Made by a program: the position numbers and the translations under genes. From contig NZ_CANDNZ010000002.1 in NCBI RefSeq assembly GCF_947387555.1, positions 62,001 through 126,000 of the forward strand: 64,000 nt of DNA, read 5' to 3'. Numbering within the stretch: the first letter of the stretch is position 1; each line of letters opens with the position of its first letter. The notes under the pieces are model-generated. The model was not told the DNA's origin, made no database searches, and saw only the letters and a list, made by a program, of their open reading frames with translations. The stretch is from Thalassomonas sp. RHCl1 (lineage in GTDB: Bacteria; Pseudomonadota; Gammaproteobacteria; Enterobacterales; Alteromonadaceae). Shown piece by piece: positions 47,710 to 56,330 of this stretch.

Positions 47710-49007
47710 GGTCGGCAGGTTTGCAAGAAAAAAGCTTAAATAGCAAAGACAGCAAGCAGTCACCCCAGAGCCGGTTACAGGCCCTTGGGGTTGAGCGTTT
47801 ATCCCTGCTGGGCAAATATGCCCAGCCGCTGATGCAGACCTATATCAGCGGCTATTTTGATGAAACCTCAGTCTCCGAACAGGCCCTGGATAAATTGATC
47901 AAGGCCAGGTTATTATGGCGTCCGGACGAGCAGGAAGCCTTATGCCTGCGCCCCGGTGTCAATGGCTTGATTGCCAGTCTTACCGAAGATGAGCGCAAGC
48001 GGCAGATCAATGCCGATATTGCCGGTCAGCTGGATCAAATCCGCACCCGGGTGACCCATTACCAGGATGCCCAATACCGGGGGGATTATGCCGCCAGCGA
48101 ACATCATTTCCAGTTATTGACGGAAAAAGTCCATGATATGACCGGGCAGTTCAGTGATGCTATCGCCAGTTTATGGAACCGGCTTAATTCTGATTTCGGT
48201 TTTGTCAGTAACTTAGCGGATAAGATCCGTGAAAATGAACTGGCGCAAAAACAATTAAGGCGTTTGCTCGACGGTTTTGAACTGATTGATTTTAATGAAA
48301 TGATCGAGCTGGCACAAAGCAACGGCGCTTTGCGTAAACTGCTGGTGAGCCAGTTGCAGGTGAGTATCAGCGATCATGCCAGTTCCTTGCTGGAAGTGCA
48401 AAAGCGCCTGGTTGAACTGATGGCAAGGTTCCGTCAGCAGCAGGAACGGGTGCAGTTAATCGCCAGCATGAGTGCTTTTTTAAAGCAGCATCCCAACTTC
48501 AGGGTCGGCGATTATGCCAACCGCTCCAAAGTCCCCGAACTGGTGAATCAGGCCAAACCAATTATTGCCAACGCCGCCATTGGCCTGGACCGCAGCAGCG
48601 ATACCGAAGTGTTGGCGGAGCTGGTACGGGAAATTCCGATAGAGCACCAGGGACAGATACAGATACCGCAAAGCGGCGGCGAGTTTGAGTTAGTGGATGA
48701 AAGTCTGCTGCAGGCGCGCGAGCAGGCCCTCAAAGAAGATGTTGAAAACTTTTTTATCGCTATACTGGATACTGCCCCGGGAGAAGACCGGGGGCTTAGC
48801 GCTTTGGAGTATTTACAGCAGCGGCAGCTGGACTGGGATGCGGAAATCTGGTTATTCCAGGTGATCGCTGAGTTTGAAGGGCTGGCAACGGAATTTCGCT
48901 GCAGTTTTATTCTGGAAAAATGTACCCGGGAATTAGATCCTTTTAACCAGGTAGATATTATTTATGATCTAAACTTGAGGGTGAATCAGGGTCTTGTGCT
49001 CAAATAA
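47706..49007 (+). CDS. Kleisin-like subunit of the SMC complex (MukF/MksF/JetA-type)
   Basis: A 433-residue protein starting at TTG 47706 that overlaps the preceding stop (TTGA), a sign of translational coupling. The N-terminus (LQALGVERLSLLGKYAQPLM) and ALDKLIKARLLWRPDEQEAL look like a winged helix. The middle is coiled coil (about 110-290), and the acidic C-terminus includes LSALEYLQQRQLDWDAEIWL and a second winged-helix-like end. That is the kleisin layout of MukF/MksF/JetA. The order SMC, small subunit, kleisin is the reverse of mukF-E-B and of mksF-E-B. No mksG/jetD-type nuclease gene follows; the next gene encodes an EAL-like/HDOD protein. Confidence 0.6.
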   Translation: MRSAGLQEKSLNSKDSKQSPQSRLQALGVERLSLLGKYAQPLMQTYISGYFDETSVSEQALDKLIKARLLWRPDEQEALCLRPGVNGLIASLTEDERKRQINADIAGQLDQIRTRVTHYQDAQYRGDYAASEHHFQLLTEKVHDMTGQFSDAIASLWNRLNSDFGFVSNLADKIRENELAQKQLRRLLDGFELIDFNEMIELAQSNGALRKLLVSQLQVSISDHASSLLEVQKRLVELMARFRQQQERVQLIASMSAFLKQHPNFRVGDYANRSKVPELVNQAKPIIANAAIGLDRSSDTEVLAELVREIPIEHQGQIQIPQSGGEFELVDESLLQAREQALKEDVENFFIAILDTAPGEDRGLSALEYLQQRQLDWDAEIWLFQVIAEFEGLATEFRCSFILEKCTRELDPFNQVDIIYDLNLRVNQGLVLK

Positions 49008-49028
49008 ACGGTTATTTATACTAATAAT

Positions 49029-49045
49029 ATGTTAATTATTAACAT
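49029..49045. promoter_or_regulatory. 17-bp perfect palindrome between the SMC operon and the HDOD gene
   Basis: ATGTTAAT-T-ATTAACAT lies 22 nt after the kleisin stop and 74 nt before the EAL-like/HDOD start. It is AT-rich without a T-run, so an operator is more likely than a terminator. Confidence 0.45.
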
Positions 49046-49118
49046 TAAATCAGCATTTAAAGTCAGCTGATGTGTGAATAATGGTTATAAATTTTCGTTG
49101 GGACCCTAGTTTAATCAG

Positions 49119-50333
49119 ATGCAAAGTACATATATTGCCAGACAGGCTATCTTGGACAGGAAGTCCAGAACCATAGGTTATGAATTATTATTCCGGGATA
49201 GCCAGGATAATAAGTTTCCAGAAATCGACCCGGATATTGCCAGTGCGAAACTTATTATCCAGAACCATATTCATGGTGATATTGCCGCACTGACCCTGGG
49301 AAAAACGGCTTTTATTAATTTCACCGAATATTATTTGATCAATAAATTTCCCCTGCTCTTTGATAAAAAAGCCATCGTCATTGAGCTGGTGGGACATGAA
49401 TTTCCCACCGAGCGTCTGATTAAAATCATTAAATATTATCATGAAAAAGGCTACCGGATTGCGCTCACCGAATATGATCTGGCTCAGCACTGGGACGTGT
49501 TGTTGCCTTATTTGTATCTGATCAAAATCGATGTGAAAAAAATCAATGTCAAACGCCTCAGGGCCCTGATTGGCAAAGCCCGTTCACATGGGGTACTGCT
49601 GGCGGCGGAAAAAGTGGAAACCCGCTATCAGCTGCAATCCCTGGCGGAAGTAGGCTTTAACTATTTCCAGGGGTTTTTCTATCATGAGCCGGAAATTGTT
49701 ACCGGGCAGACCCTGTCGCCGATCAAGGCACAAATGCTGAAACTGATCAGCGAAACCGCGAATACCCCGCTGAACTTTGATGCCATTGCCGAAATCCTCG
49801 CCCATGATGTCAACCTCAGCATAGGTTTGCTGAAAATGGTGAATAATGTCTCCACCGGTACTAAGGTGGCGATCACCTCGATCAAGCAGGCAGCGGCTTA
49901 CCTTGGCGAAAAGAAATTAAAGCAGTTTGTTGCCATTTTAGCCTTGTCTAAATTGAGTACCGAATGCACCGATGAGATTGCCAAACAATCCTTGATCACA
50001 GCCCGTTTGATGTCGGAGCTGGCACAAAAAAGTGATTTTAAGCAGGTGAAAGATTTTGCCTTTATCACTGGTTTGTTAAGCGCCATGGAGGTGATTTTGG
50101 CGATGCCTATGGCAGATATTTTACGTACCATGCCGCTGGCAAAACCGATAGAAGAGGCGTTAATGTACCGCAGCGGTTTATTGGGTAAGCTGTTATCTAT
50201 GACCAGCCATTATATTATTGGCGATAATGGCACCTTGATGGAAAAATTCAGCGATTATTCCCTGACCGCAGAACTGATCCAGGAGGAATTTGTTTCCGCC
50301 AGCAGGTGGTGCAGTGAATTAACCCAGGCCTGA
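49119..50333 (+). CDS. Degenerate EAL plus HDOD signalling protein (YuxH/CdgJ-like)
   Basis: A 404-residue protein. EAL-like domain: 1-200, with YELLFRDS replacing the EAL signature and ALTEYDL where an active enzyme has DDFGTG, so phosphodiesterase activity is unlikely. HDOD domain: about 205-400, with LKLISETANTPLNFDAIAEI and MVNNVSTGTKVAITSIKQAA typical of the family. Such proteins (CdgJ in Vibrio) affect motility or cell envelope without hydrolysing c-di-GMP. It follows the SMC operon but is separately spaced (112 nt). Confidence 0.88.
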   Translation: MQSTYIARQAILDRKSRTIGYELLFRDSQDNKFPEIDPDIASAKLIIQNHIHGDIAALTLGKTAFINFTEYYLINKFPLLFDKKAIVIELVGHEFPTERLIKIIKYYHEKGYRIALTEYDLAQHWDVLLPYLYLIKIDVKKINVKRLRALIGKARSHGVLLAAEKVETRYQLQSLAEVGFNYFQGFFYHEPEIVTGQTLSPIKAQMLKLISETANTPLNFDAIAEILAHDVNLSIGLLKMVNNVSTGTKVAITSIKQAAAYLGEKKLKQFVAILALSKLSTECTDEIAKQSLITARLMSELAQKSDFKQVKDFAFITGLLSAMEVILAMPMADILRTMPLAKPIEEALMYRSGLLGKLLSMTSHYIIGDNGTLMEKFSDYSLTAELIQEEFVSASRWCSELTQA

Positions 50334-50718
50334 TGAAGTCAGGGGCTTATTCCGGCTGCGTGGCTAAGGTACGATTCCGGGTGTGGGCCGGGCGGGTTAA
50401 TAAAGTATCAGTTGCTTAGGCGAAATATCTGTAAATAAAAGGTTTTTTATAGTTGTAGTTTTTTTGAACTGTCAGTATAGTGGGTGTTGTTGCCATTATG
50501 TAAAGGAAAGGTAGCACTAATGATATGCTCTGATCAAAGGATTGATTAATAGCGTACCGTTATTAAAGCAGTTTACCGGGGAAGTTGCTGGCAAATATTT
50601 CCGCCTGGCGGAGATACTTTTGTCTGTACCCGGTTGAGCAAAAGGGATTTTTGCACGGTAAACTATCAGCAATCCTGGATTAGTGAAGATCACATTAAAC
50701 TAATCAAGGATGATTACA
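50334..50718. other. Intergenic region upstream of a hypothetical secreted protein
   Basis: About 385 nt with no supported gene. The stretch around 50580-50620 can fold (TTCCGCC-TGGCGGAG), but no terminator or riboswitch consensus is recognised. The ribosome site AAGGA at 50706-50710 belongs to the next gene. Confidence 0.4.
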
Positions 50719-51735
50719 ATGAAAATACCCAGTCAAGGAACCATAATTTTTATGGTTTTACTGCTGTTATCGCCGTTAAAGCTTTTTGCTTTGCCGGAGA
50801 TAGATACTTCACTCACCGCGTCACTTATCAATAACCCTTTTAGTTATCACGCCAATTATCCGGGATTTCGCATTGGCCAGCCGGTTCCCCTGGAAATTGC
50901 TTATGACAGCCAGTCGGTGAAGGTGGCTAAGAATGCCCTCGGGGTACGCGAGCTGGATATGACCAATATGTGTCATTTCAACCTGGTGAAATCTCGTCTG
51001 GATGAGGCGGATATCAGTGAGGAGGAGTTTCCCCATTTACACCGGAACATGGAATTGAAACAGCAACAGCAACAGCTGGAAAAACTCTTTCCCACCCCGA
51101 TGCAAATAGCCGCGTTGTCAGATAAAATGAAAAATGCCAGACATGTGTTCTTAGCCATGAATGTCGCCATTTCCCCGCAAGATAATAGTCCCTACCTGGT
51201 CATACACACGAAAAATTCGGTACAGGGGGGAACTTTTACTACCTATCTGGATTTGTTGCTTGAAGACAGCACTGGCAAGGCGCTGGCGCCGATGGAACAT
51301 ACCCTGGAGTTTTATGAAGGGGAAGATACCGTCACCACTGTGATTGTATCACTGGACACTTTAAAACATAATTTTCCCGGGCTGGAGACGATACATGTCA
51401 GCTCTTATGTCGAAACCCAGGCACTTGACGGCACTATCTCTTCGGCCATCAAGCATAGCCAGTATCCTTTTTCCTGGGCAGATATCGAACAGGCATTCGG
51501 CCACTTGTTAAACCACGACATTAATGCGGATAACCCGGCAGAAAAAACAACAGCGCAAACATCTGCGGGGCGCCTTTATCAATACCTCAGCCAAGGTTTC
51601 GCCGATACAGATCGCGGTGACATTATCCGGCTGTGTTTGACGCCTGGTTTGCCGGGCTGTGCTCAACAGGTGAAGGGACTAATGCCTGCAGCGCAGGGGG
51701 CAAGGGTAAACTCCCCCTTAGCGACCCGTTGGTGA
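50719..51735 (+). CDS. Hypothetical secreted protein
   Basis: A 338-residue protein with a clear signal peptide (MKIPSQGTIIFMVLLLLSPL). The mature part is mixed alpha/beta, with a Gln-rich helix (ELKQQQQQLEKLF). ATG 50719 is chosen: AAGGA ends 8 nt upstream, and the upstream ATG overlaps that site. The last 35 residues (from about CLTPGLPGC) have an odd composition. An open frame in another phase covers the same bases and continues to 51926, so a frameshift near 51620 is possible. Family not recognised. Expected location: periplasm or outside. Confidence 0.65.
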   Translation: MKIPSQGTIIFMVLLLLSPLKLFALPEIDTSLTASLINNPFSYHANYPGFRIGQPVPLEIAYDSQSVKVAKNALGVRELDMTNMCHFNLVKSRLDEADISEEEFPHLHRNMELKQQQQQLEKLFPTPMQIAALSDKMKNARHVFLAMNVAISPQDNSPYLVIHTKNSVQGGTFTTYLDLLLEDSTGKALAPMEHTLEFYEGEDTVTTVIVSLDTLKHNFPGLETIHVSSYVETQALDGTISSAIKHSQYPFSWADIEQAFGHLLNHDINADNPAEKTTAQTSAGRLYQYLSQGFADTDRGDIIRLCLTPGLPGCAQQVKGLMPAAQGARVNSPLATRW

Positions 51736-51926
51736 GCCTCTGTGAAAGTAAAGGGCTTTACTTTTCAGAGCCGCCGGCGGGGATTTTTAAAGCTGGCATT
51801 GATGAAGTCAGCAACATCGACCGCCGGGTTTTCAAGAATGGCAACATCGCCGGGCAAGAGGGGGCAGTAAGCTTGTTAAGTTTAGCCATCAACACCAAGG
51901 CCATGGGTTATGAGCTTTGTGTCTAA
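51633..51926 (+). CDS. Overlapping ORF or frameshifted continuation (uncertain)
   Basis: A 97-codon frame starting at GTG 51633 overlaps the end of the previous gene in another phase. Its latter half (VSNIDRRVFKNGNIAGQEGA) has a plausible amino-acid composition and codon choice. No ribosome site is evident. It may be the true C-terminus of the secreted protein after a frameshift, a remnant, or chance. I do not recognise a family. Confidence 0.2.
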   Translation: MFDAWFAGLCSTGEGTNACSAGGKGKLPLSDPLVSLCESKGLYFSEPPAGIFKAGIDEVSNIDRRVFKNGNIAGQEGAVSLLSLAINTKAMGYELCV

Positions 51927-51961
51927 GGCAGTCATGCCTTATTGCTGCCTGGCCGTGCGGG

Positions 51962-52948
51962 TTAATAACTTGCTTTATCGGGCATTTGCCAGCCATGTTG
52001 TTGGCAAAGCTGCTCTAATAAAGTGATGTCATGGGCCATTTCCTGTTTGAGCCAGTGAATAAAAATCTCGGCTTCCTTATCGGCGTTGCTTTGCGGCGCC
52101 AGGTAGTAATAATATTGCCACGGGCTGTGGCATAAGCTGGCATTTGCAGGCAGCAACAATTGTTGCTCTTTTAGCTGTTCTAAGATCAACATAACATCCA
52201 TCATGGCTGCGCCTTCGCCGCTGGCTGCGGCACAGACGGCAAGATCTAAGCTATTGAAGGTGATGCCTTTATCCAGGCTGTGATCGGTAATGGCGTTAAA
52301 ATGCAGCCAGCCATGCCAGTCAGCCCTGTCCTGGGTCGGGTGGATCCTGGTCAGGGATAATGTATCGGTTAACGATAAGGCTTTATTGCCTGTACTCAGG
52401 ACGGGCGCATAAACCGGCGCCATCACTTCTTTTCTTAATATATTGTTGCTGTAACGGGCATCCGGGTATTTTTCGCCGAAGATGGCGATATCATAACCGC
52501 CGCTTTCAAGATTGACATTGACGCCGTTTTGAAACCAGGCCAGGGTTAACTCCACCTGGATGTCCGGGTATTGCCGGCGAAAATTTACCATACGTCCCGC
52601 CAGCCAGCGTGAAGCCAGGCTGGTTTCCACCTTAACTTTCAACTCCCCCTGCTGTGAAGGGGCCAGCTGATAAATTGCGCGGTTTAATTCTCCGAACTGC
52701 CGGGTTAACAAGGTGGAGAGCTCCCGTCCTTCATTGGTTAGCGCCAGCGATCGGTGCAGACGAATAAACAAGGTTAAACCTAAGTTGTCTTCGAGTTGAC
52801 GGATTTGCCGACTTACAGCGCTTTGGGTGACATTGAGCTCGGTGGCGGCATCGGTAAAACTCAAATAGCGGGCGGCCGCTTCAAATACCCTTAAGCTGTT
52901 GAGGGATTGCGGCAATTTACCGTGGCGTTTTAAGACGTGTCGTTGCAT
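51962..52948 (-). CDS. LysR-family regulator (GcvA-like), divergent from a MATE gene
   Basis: A 328-residue LysR protein. SLNSLRVFEAAARYLSFTDA, then TELNVTQSAVSRQIRQLEDN, is the helix-turn-helix of the GcvA/AmpR branch. The effector domain includes the typical ASGEGAAMMDVMLILEQL. ATG 52948 with GGGGAG upstream is chosen; the frame continuing to 53053 runs into the divergent promoter. An inverted repeat at 52992-53008 lies between it and the MATE efflux gene, so it probably regulates that exporter. Confidence 0.85.
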   Translation of the reverse strand: MQRHVLKRHGKLPQSLNSLRVFEAAARYLSFTDAATELNVTQSAVSRQIRQLEDNLGLTLFIRLHRSLALTNEGRELSTLLTRQFGELNRAIYQLAPSQQGELKVKVETSLASRWLAGRMVNFRRQYPDIQVELTLAWFQNGVNVNLESGGYDIAIFGEKYPDARYSNNILRKEVMAPVYAPVLSTGNKALSLTDTLSLTRIHPTQDRADWHGWLHFNAITDHSLDKGITFNSLDLAVCAAASGEGAAMMDVMLILEQLKEQQLLLPANASLCHSPWQYYYYLAPQSNADKEAEIFIHWLKQEMAHDITLLEQLCQQHGWQMPDKASY

Positions 52949-52991
52949 TGGTTGATCTCCCCGGCAAGATGGTTTTTTAACCTTGTTTGAG

Positions 52992-53008
52992 CATGCTTTG
53001 CTTGCATG
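52992..53008. promoter_or_regulatory. LysR-type inverted repeat between LysR and MATE genes
   Basis: CATGC-TTTGCTT-GCATG is a 5-bp perfect inverted repeat with a 7-nt centre, the geometry of a T-N11-A LysR box. It lies 44 nt from the LysR start and 94 nt from the MATE start. Confidence 0.5.
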
Positions 53009-53101
53009 AGTTTTTTGCATGCCAGATTCGCATAAATGTCGTTTGAAAAGCAAGTATCTCCCGGGTATCTTGGCTGATATTCAATATAATAAGGCCTCAT
53101 C

Positions 53102-54430
53102 GTGAAAAAATTAGTAAAACTGGCAGTACCTCTGATCATTTCACAATTAGTCGCCCAGCTGATGGTGTTGTCAGATGTCTGGATGATGGCGCAGATCAGC
53201 GTCACCACCTTAGCAGCCGGAGGTTTGGCGGCCTCGGTGTATGGTTTTATTTTTATCCTGGTGCACAGTGTGATCGGCTCGTCGGCCAATTTGCTGGCGA
53301 TAGCCTGTGGCGAACAGGGGCGGGGCCGGGAAAATGACCGGGAAATTCGTAAAATCATTAAAGGCAGCCTGTTATTGTCTGTGCTGGTTTCCCTGGCGTT
53401 GCTGCCGCTGTTTTATAATCTCGAGGCTTTATTTGTTCTGGCCGGGCAGGATGAGGCAATCATCACTATCGCCATGCAATATCTGGATACGCTGAAGTGG
53501 GCCATGCTGCCGACCCTGCTGCTTTTGGTGGCGCGCAGTTTTGCTGTGGCTTTTGCTGCGGGTAAGTCGGTGCTGTGGATCACGGTGATTTCTGTGTTGT
53601 TAAATATTGTGCTGAGTTATTCACTGGCGTTTCATTTTCATCTCGGGGTCAGCGGTATAGGGGCAGGGACGACAATTGCCGCCTTTATTACGGCTGCGGG
53701 ATATCTCTTTTGGTTGTTTACCCGTCCGGCATTTTACCGCTATCGTCCCTGGTGCCTGTGGTCTGAATATCGTCTGGCGACGACTCTACCTTTGATAAAA
53801 ATTGGCAGTGCGGTCGCGCTCGCCACCTTAACCGAATACAGTTTGATTTCGGGGGCCGCCCTGATGGCGGGTACTTTAGGGGCAGTGTCACTGGCAATGC
53901 ACCAGATCGCCCTGCAAATTCTAAGCTTCTCCTGGAATATTGCCTTTGGTATTGCCCAGGCGACGTCGATGGAAGTCGGGCAGCAATTTGGCGCCGGGCA
54001 GGGTAAAACCGAGATCAAAAAGACATCGGTAAACGGTTTAGTGCTGGCGACTGTGATAAGTGCGGTGATCGGGGGAGTATTTATCTTGTACCCCAGTGGC
54101 TTAACTGCTTTATTTGCCAGTGAGCAAGACGTGCTTTTTGAAGAGCTGGTGTCGATTCTGCCGACCGTGATCCTGGTCACCGCCTGTTGCCTGGTGGTGG
54201 ATGCCTGGCAGTTAATGGCGCTTAATATCTTGCGGGGGTTAAAAATTGTTACCGTGCCGGCACTGTTAACCGCCGTCGGCTATTGTCTGGCGGGACTGCC
54301 CGCGGCCTGGCTGTTGATGGCTAATTTTCAGTTGGCGGGGATCTGGGCAGGGATAGGCCTGGGGCTGGCACTGACGGGGATATTATTGCTGCTTCAGTTG
54401 CAAGTTTCGATGAAAAAGCTGGCCGGATAA
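53102..54430 (+). CDS. MATE-family multidrug/toxin efflux transporter
   Basis: A 442-residue inner membrane transporter with 12 predicted membrane segments. LAVPLIISQLVAQLMVLSDV opens the first repeat and IGSAVALATLTEYSLISGAA the second, matching the two-fold MATE layout (NorM-like). Start is GTG 53102 with AAGG upstream. It should export cationic compounds using a sodium or proton gradient. It is divergent from the LysR gene and probably under its control. Confidence 0.88.
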   Translation: MKKLVKLAVPLIISQLVAQLMVLSDVWMMAQISVTTLAAGGLAASVYGFIFILVHSVIGSSANLLAIACGEQGRGRENDREIRKIIKGSLLLSVLVSLALLPLFYNLEALFVLAGQDEAIITIAMQYLDTLKWAMLPTLLLLVARSFAVAFAAGKSVLWITVISVLLNIVLSYSLAFHFHLGVSGIGAGTTIAAFITAAGYLFWLFTRPAFYRYRPWCLWSEYRLATTLPLIKIGSAVALATLTEYSLISGAALMAGTLGAVSLAMHQIALQILSFSWNIAFGIAQATSMEVGQQFGAGQGKTEIKKTSVNGLVLATVISAVIGGVFILYPSGLTALFASEQDVLFEELVSILPTVILVTACCLVVDAWQLMALNILRGLKIVTVPALLTAVGYCLAGLPAAWLLMANFQLAGIWAGIGLGLALTGILLLLQLQVSMKKLAG

Positions 54431-54564
54431 AAGCTTCATTGTACCGGTTATGAAAAATGGCCAGTTTCCGGGAGCAGAAAGTGAATACATGCCTCTTTGA
54501 CCATTTGATTTATGCTTTCCTCCTTAACAGGCCGAATAAGCAAGGGGGCAAGTGCAATATTCGC

Positions 54565-54578
54565 CTGTAATATTACAG
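54565..54578. promoter_or_regulatory. 14-bp palindrome upstream of a solute-binding-like gene
   Basis: CTGTAATATTACAG is perfectly self-complementary and lies about 100 nt before ATG 54677. It is the only notable element in the gap 54431-54676. The cognate regulator is unknown. Confidence 0.4.
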
Positions 54579-54676
54579 TGAAATATGGCATCGGATTTGG
54601 TGCTTATCCTCCCGAGTGGGATTGGGATGCTAAGCTTTAAAAGCGATCAGCAGAGTGGGGACTGCAGGTGGAATTG

Positions 54677-55393
54677 ATGACCAAGCGTTATATTTTTGCT
54701 CTTGCGGCGTTGCTCGGCATTTTTTGGGAAAAGGCACTGGCACTGGATATTTACAGTCATAAAATGGAATTTTTGATGCTTGAAGATGGCAGCGGCGCTT
54801 ATCAAAAGTTGTTGGCAGTGTTGAGTCAAAACGCCAAGCTGTCGTATAAAATCAATATGCTGCCTATTAACAGGGCTCAATTAGCTTTTGCGGAAAATAG
54901 TCAATCCTGCTTGTTATCAGGTGCCGGTAGTCTGGATAATATCCGGCATCAATATATTTCATCTTTACCTCTGGGGTTTATCCGCCTGCACCTTTTTAAT
55001 TTACCGGGAAAAACTAAGCTCACTTCTTTTGCTGACTTATCGGCGGACAACACCTTAGGGGGTCTTATCGGGCTTAAAAAGCTGTACGACAAGTTGCTAC
55101 CTGAAGAGCTGGAGATAGAGCTGGTGAATAACGATGAGCAAAATTTGAAAAAGTTACGCCTGGGACGTATTGATGCTGTGTTAGCCTTTTTACCTGACTT
55201 TCGCCGTTATCAGGCGCAGCTACAATATTCCCCGGAATTTGTACTTTATCAGAGCTATGACAGTGTCTTTTGTCATGATACCGCAAGTAACAGGTTATAT
55301 ATCGAAACGCTAAACCGTGCACTGGAGCAGATAACGGCAGATAACCGCTATCGGAAGATCATGGGGGAGTTGTATATGCCTCCCGGTTTTTAG
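54677..55393 (+). CDS. Periplasmic solute-binding-like protein
   Basis: A 238-residue protein with a signal peptide (YIFALAALLGIFWEKALA). A compact type-II binding-protein-like body follows (YKINMLPINRAQLAFAENSQ; LRLGRIDAVLAFLPDFRRYQ; ending ADNRYRKIMGELY). ATG 54677 with AGGTGG upstream is preferred to GTG 54668. No transporter components are nearby. Together with the next gene it is one of two adjacent orphan proteins of the same general fold, and may function as a sensor or scavenger. Confidence 0.65.
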   Translation: MTKRYIFALAALLGIFWEKALALDIYSHKMEFLMLEDGSGAYQKLLAVLSQNAKLSYKINMLPINRAQLAFAENSQSCLLSGAGSLDNIRHQYISSLPLGFIRLHLFNLPGKTKLTSFADLSADNTLGGLIGLKKLYDKLLPEELEIELVNNDEQNLKKLRLGRIDAVLAFLPDFRRYQAQLQYSPEFVLYQSYDSVFCHDTASNRLYIETLNRALEQITADNRYRKIMGELYMPPGF

Positions 55394-55499
55394 TTGTCTG
55401 TTTACTTGGTTGCCCGGTGCCTTGACTGACTTTAAGATATTTTTGCCGCTTTAGGCATAAACTTAATTTAATCTATATAAGTTATTTGAGCGGTTTTTT

Positions 55500-56267
55500 A
55501 TGCCAATCAAGCCGAGTTTGTTATGCCTGTTGATGTTTTTGTCGCAGCAAGTGCCAGCACAAGAGAATATCTGCCATAAAGTTGTGGTTGGCGGATCAAA
55601 CCGGTGGTTTCCCGTCGCTTTTGTCGCTGAAGGCACAGAGCATGCTCAAGGCATAGGTTATGATCTGATCAGGCATATCGGGGATAAAATGGCGCTTAAA
55701 CTTGAATTTAAAGCCCGGCTTCCCTGGAAAAGGGCATTGAAATATTTAGAAAACGGTCAGCTGGATATGATATCTGCCTTGTATTGGAATGAGCCCAGAG
55801 GCAGGATTTTTCACTATTCCCGGGCTTATTTTCATAATGAATCCCATATTTTTGTTTTAAATGATAAGGTTTTTCCTTATCAAGACTTTACCGACTTAAA
55901 AGGTTTAACGGGCATTTATCTTAGCGGCAGCAGCTTCGGTGAAGACTTTGATCGCTTTATCCGGGAAAAGCAGCTGCAACTGCAAGAGGTAAGCAATAAA
56001 AAGATGATGATCAGGGCATTATTTAGCGGTTTGGCAGATTACCTGATCCATGATCAAGCCGATATGTCCAGTTACCTGAAACAGCGCCAGTTGCACACCA
56101 CTATTGTTGCTTTGCCGACACCGCTTGCCGCGCTGGCGGTATACTTTGGTTTCTCGAAAAAATCTCCCTGCGCCGCTTTATTACCTGTGATTAACCGGGA
56201 GATCAAGCGGGCACAGGCTGACGGGACTGTGACCAAGTTGATTGAGAAATATAGAAAAAAAGGTTAA
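55500..56267 (+). CDS. Periplasmic solute-binding protein (SBP_bac_3-like)
   Basis: A 255-residue protein with a signal peptide (LLCLLMFLSQQVPAQ). The SBP_bac_3 pattern is clear: WFPVAFVAEGTEHAQGIGYD, LIRHIGDKMALKLEFKARLP, LENGQLDMISALYWNEPRGR. Paired Cys near both ends may form a disulfide. It is followed by a minus-strand terminator shared with the convergent nucleoside hydrolase gene. The ligand is unknown. Confidence 0.78.
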   Translation: MPIKPSLLCLLMFLSQQVPAQENICHKVVVGGSNRWFPVAFVAEGTEHAQGIGYDLIRHIGDKMALKLEFKARLPWKRALKYLENGQLDMISALYWNEPRGRIFHYSRAYFHNESHIFVLNDKVFPYQDFTDLKGLTGIYLSGSSFGEDFDRFIREKQLQLQEVSNKKMMIRALFSGLADYLIHDQADMSSYLKQRQLHTTIVALPTPLAALAVYFGFSKKSPCAALLPVINREIKRAQADGTVTKLIEKYRKKG

Positions 56268-56301
56268 AAAAAAGGCCACGAACCGGTTCCGGCATGGCCT
56301 T
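56266..56301 (-). terminator. Terminator of the nucleoside hydrolase/ribokinase operon
   Basis: AAGGCCA (56272-56278) and TGGCCTT (56295-56301) pair around an inner hairpin (ACCGG/CCGG-type). On the minus strand the stem runs into eight T. It lies 30 nt past the hydrolase stop. Confidence 0.8.
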
Positions 56302-56330
56302 GATGTGCGCTTTGATGCCGGCTTTTTGCC

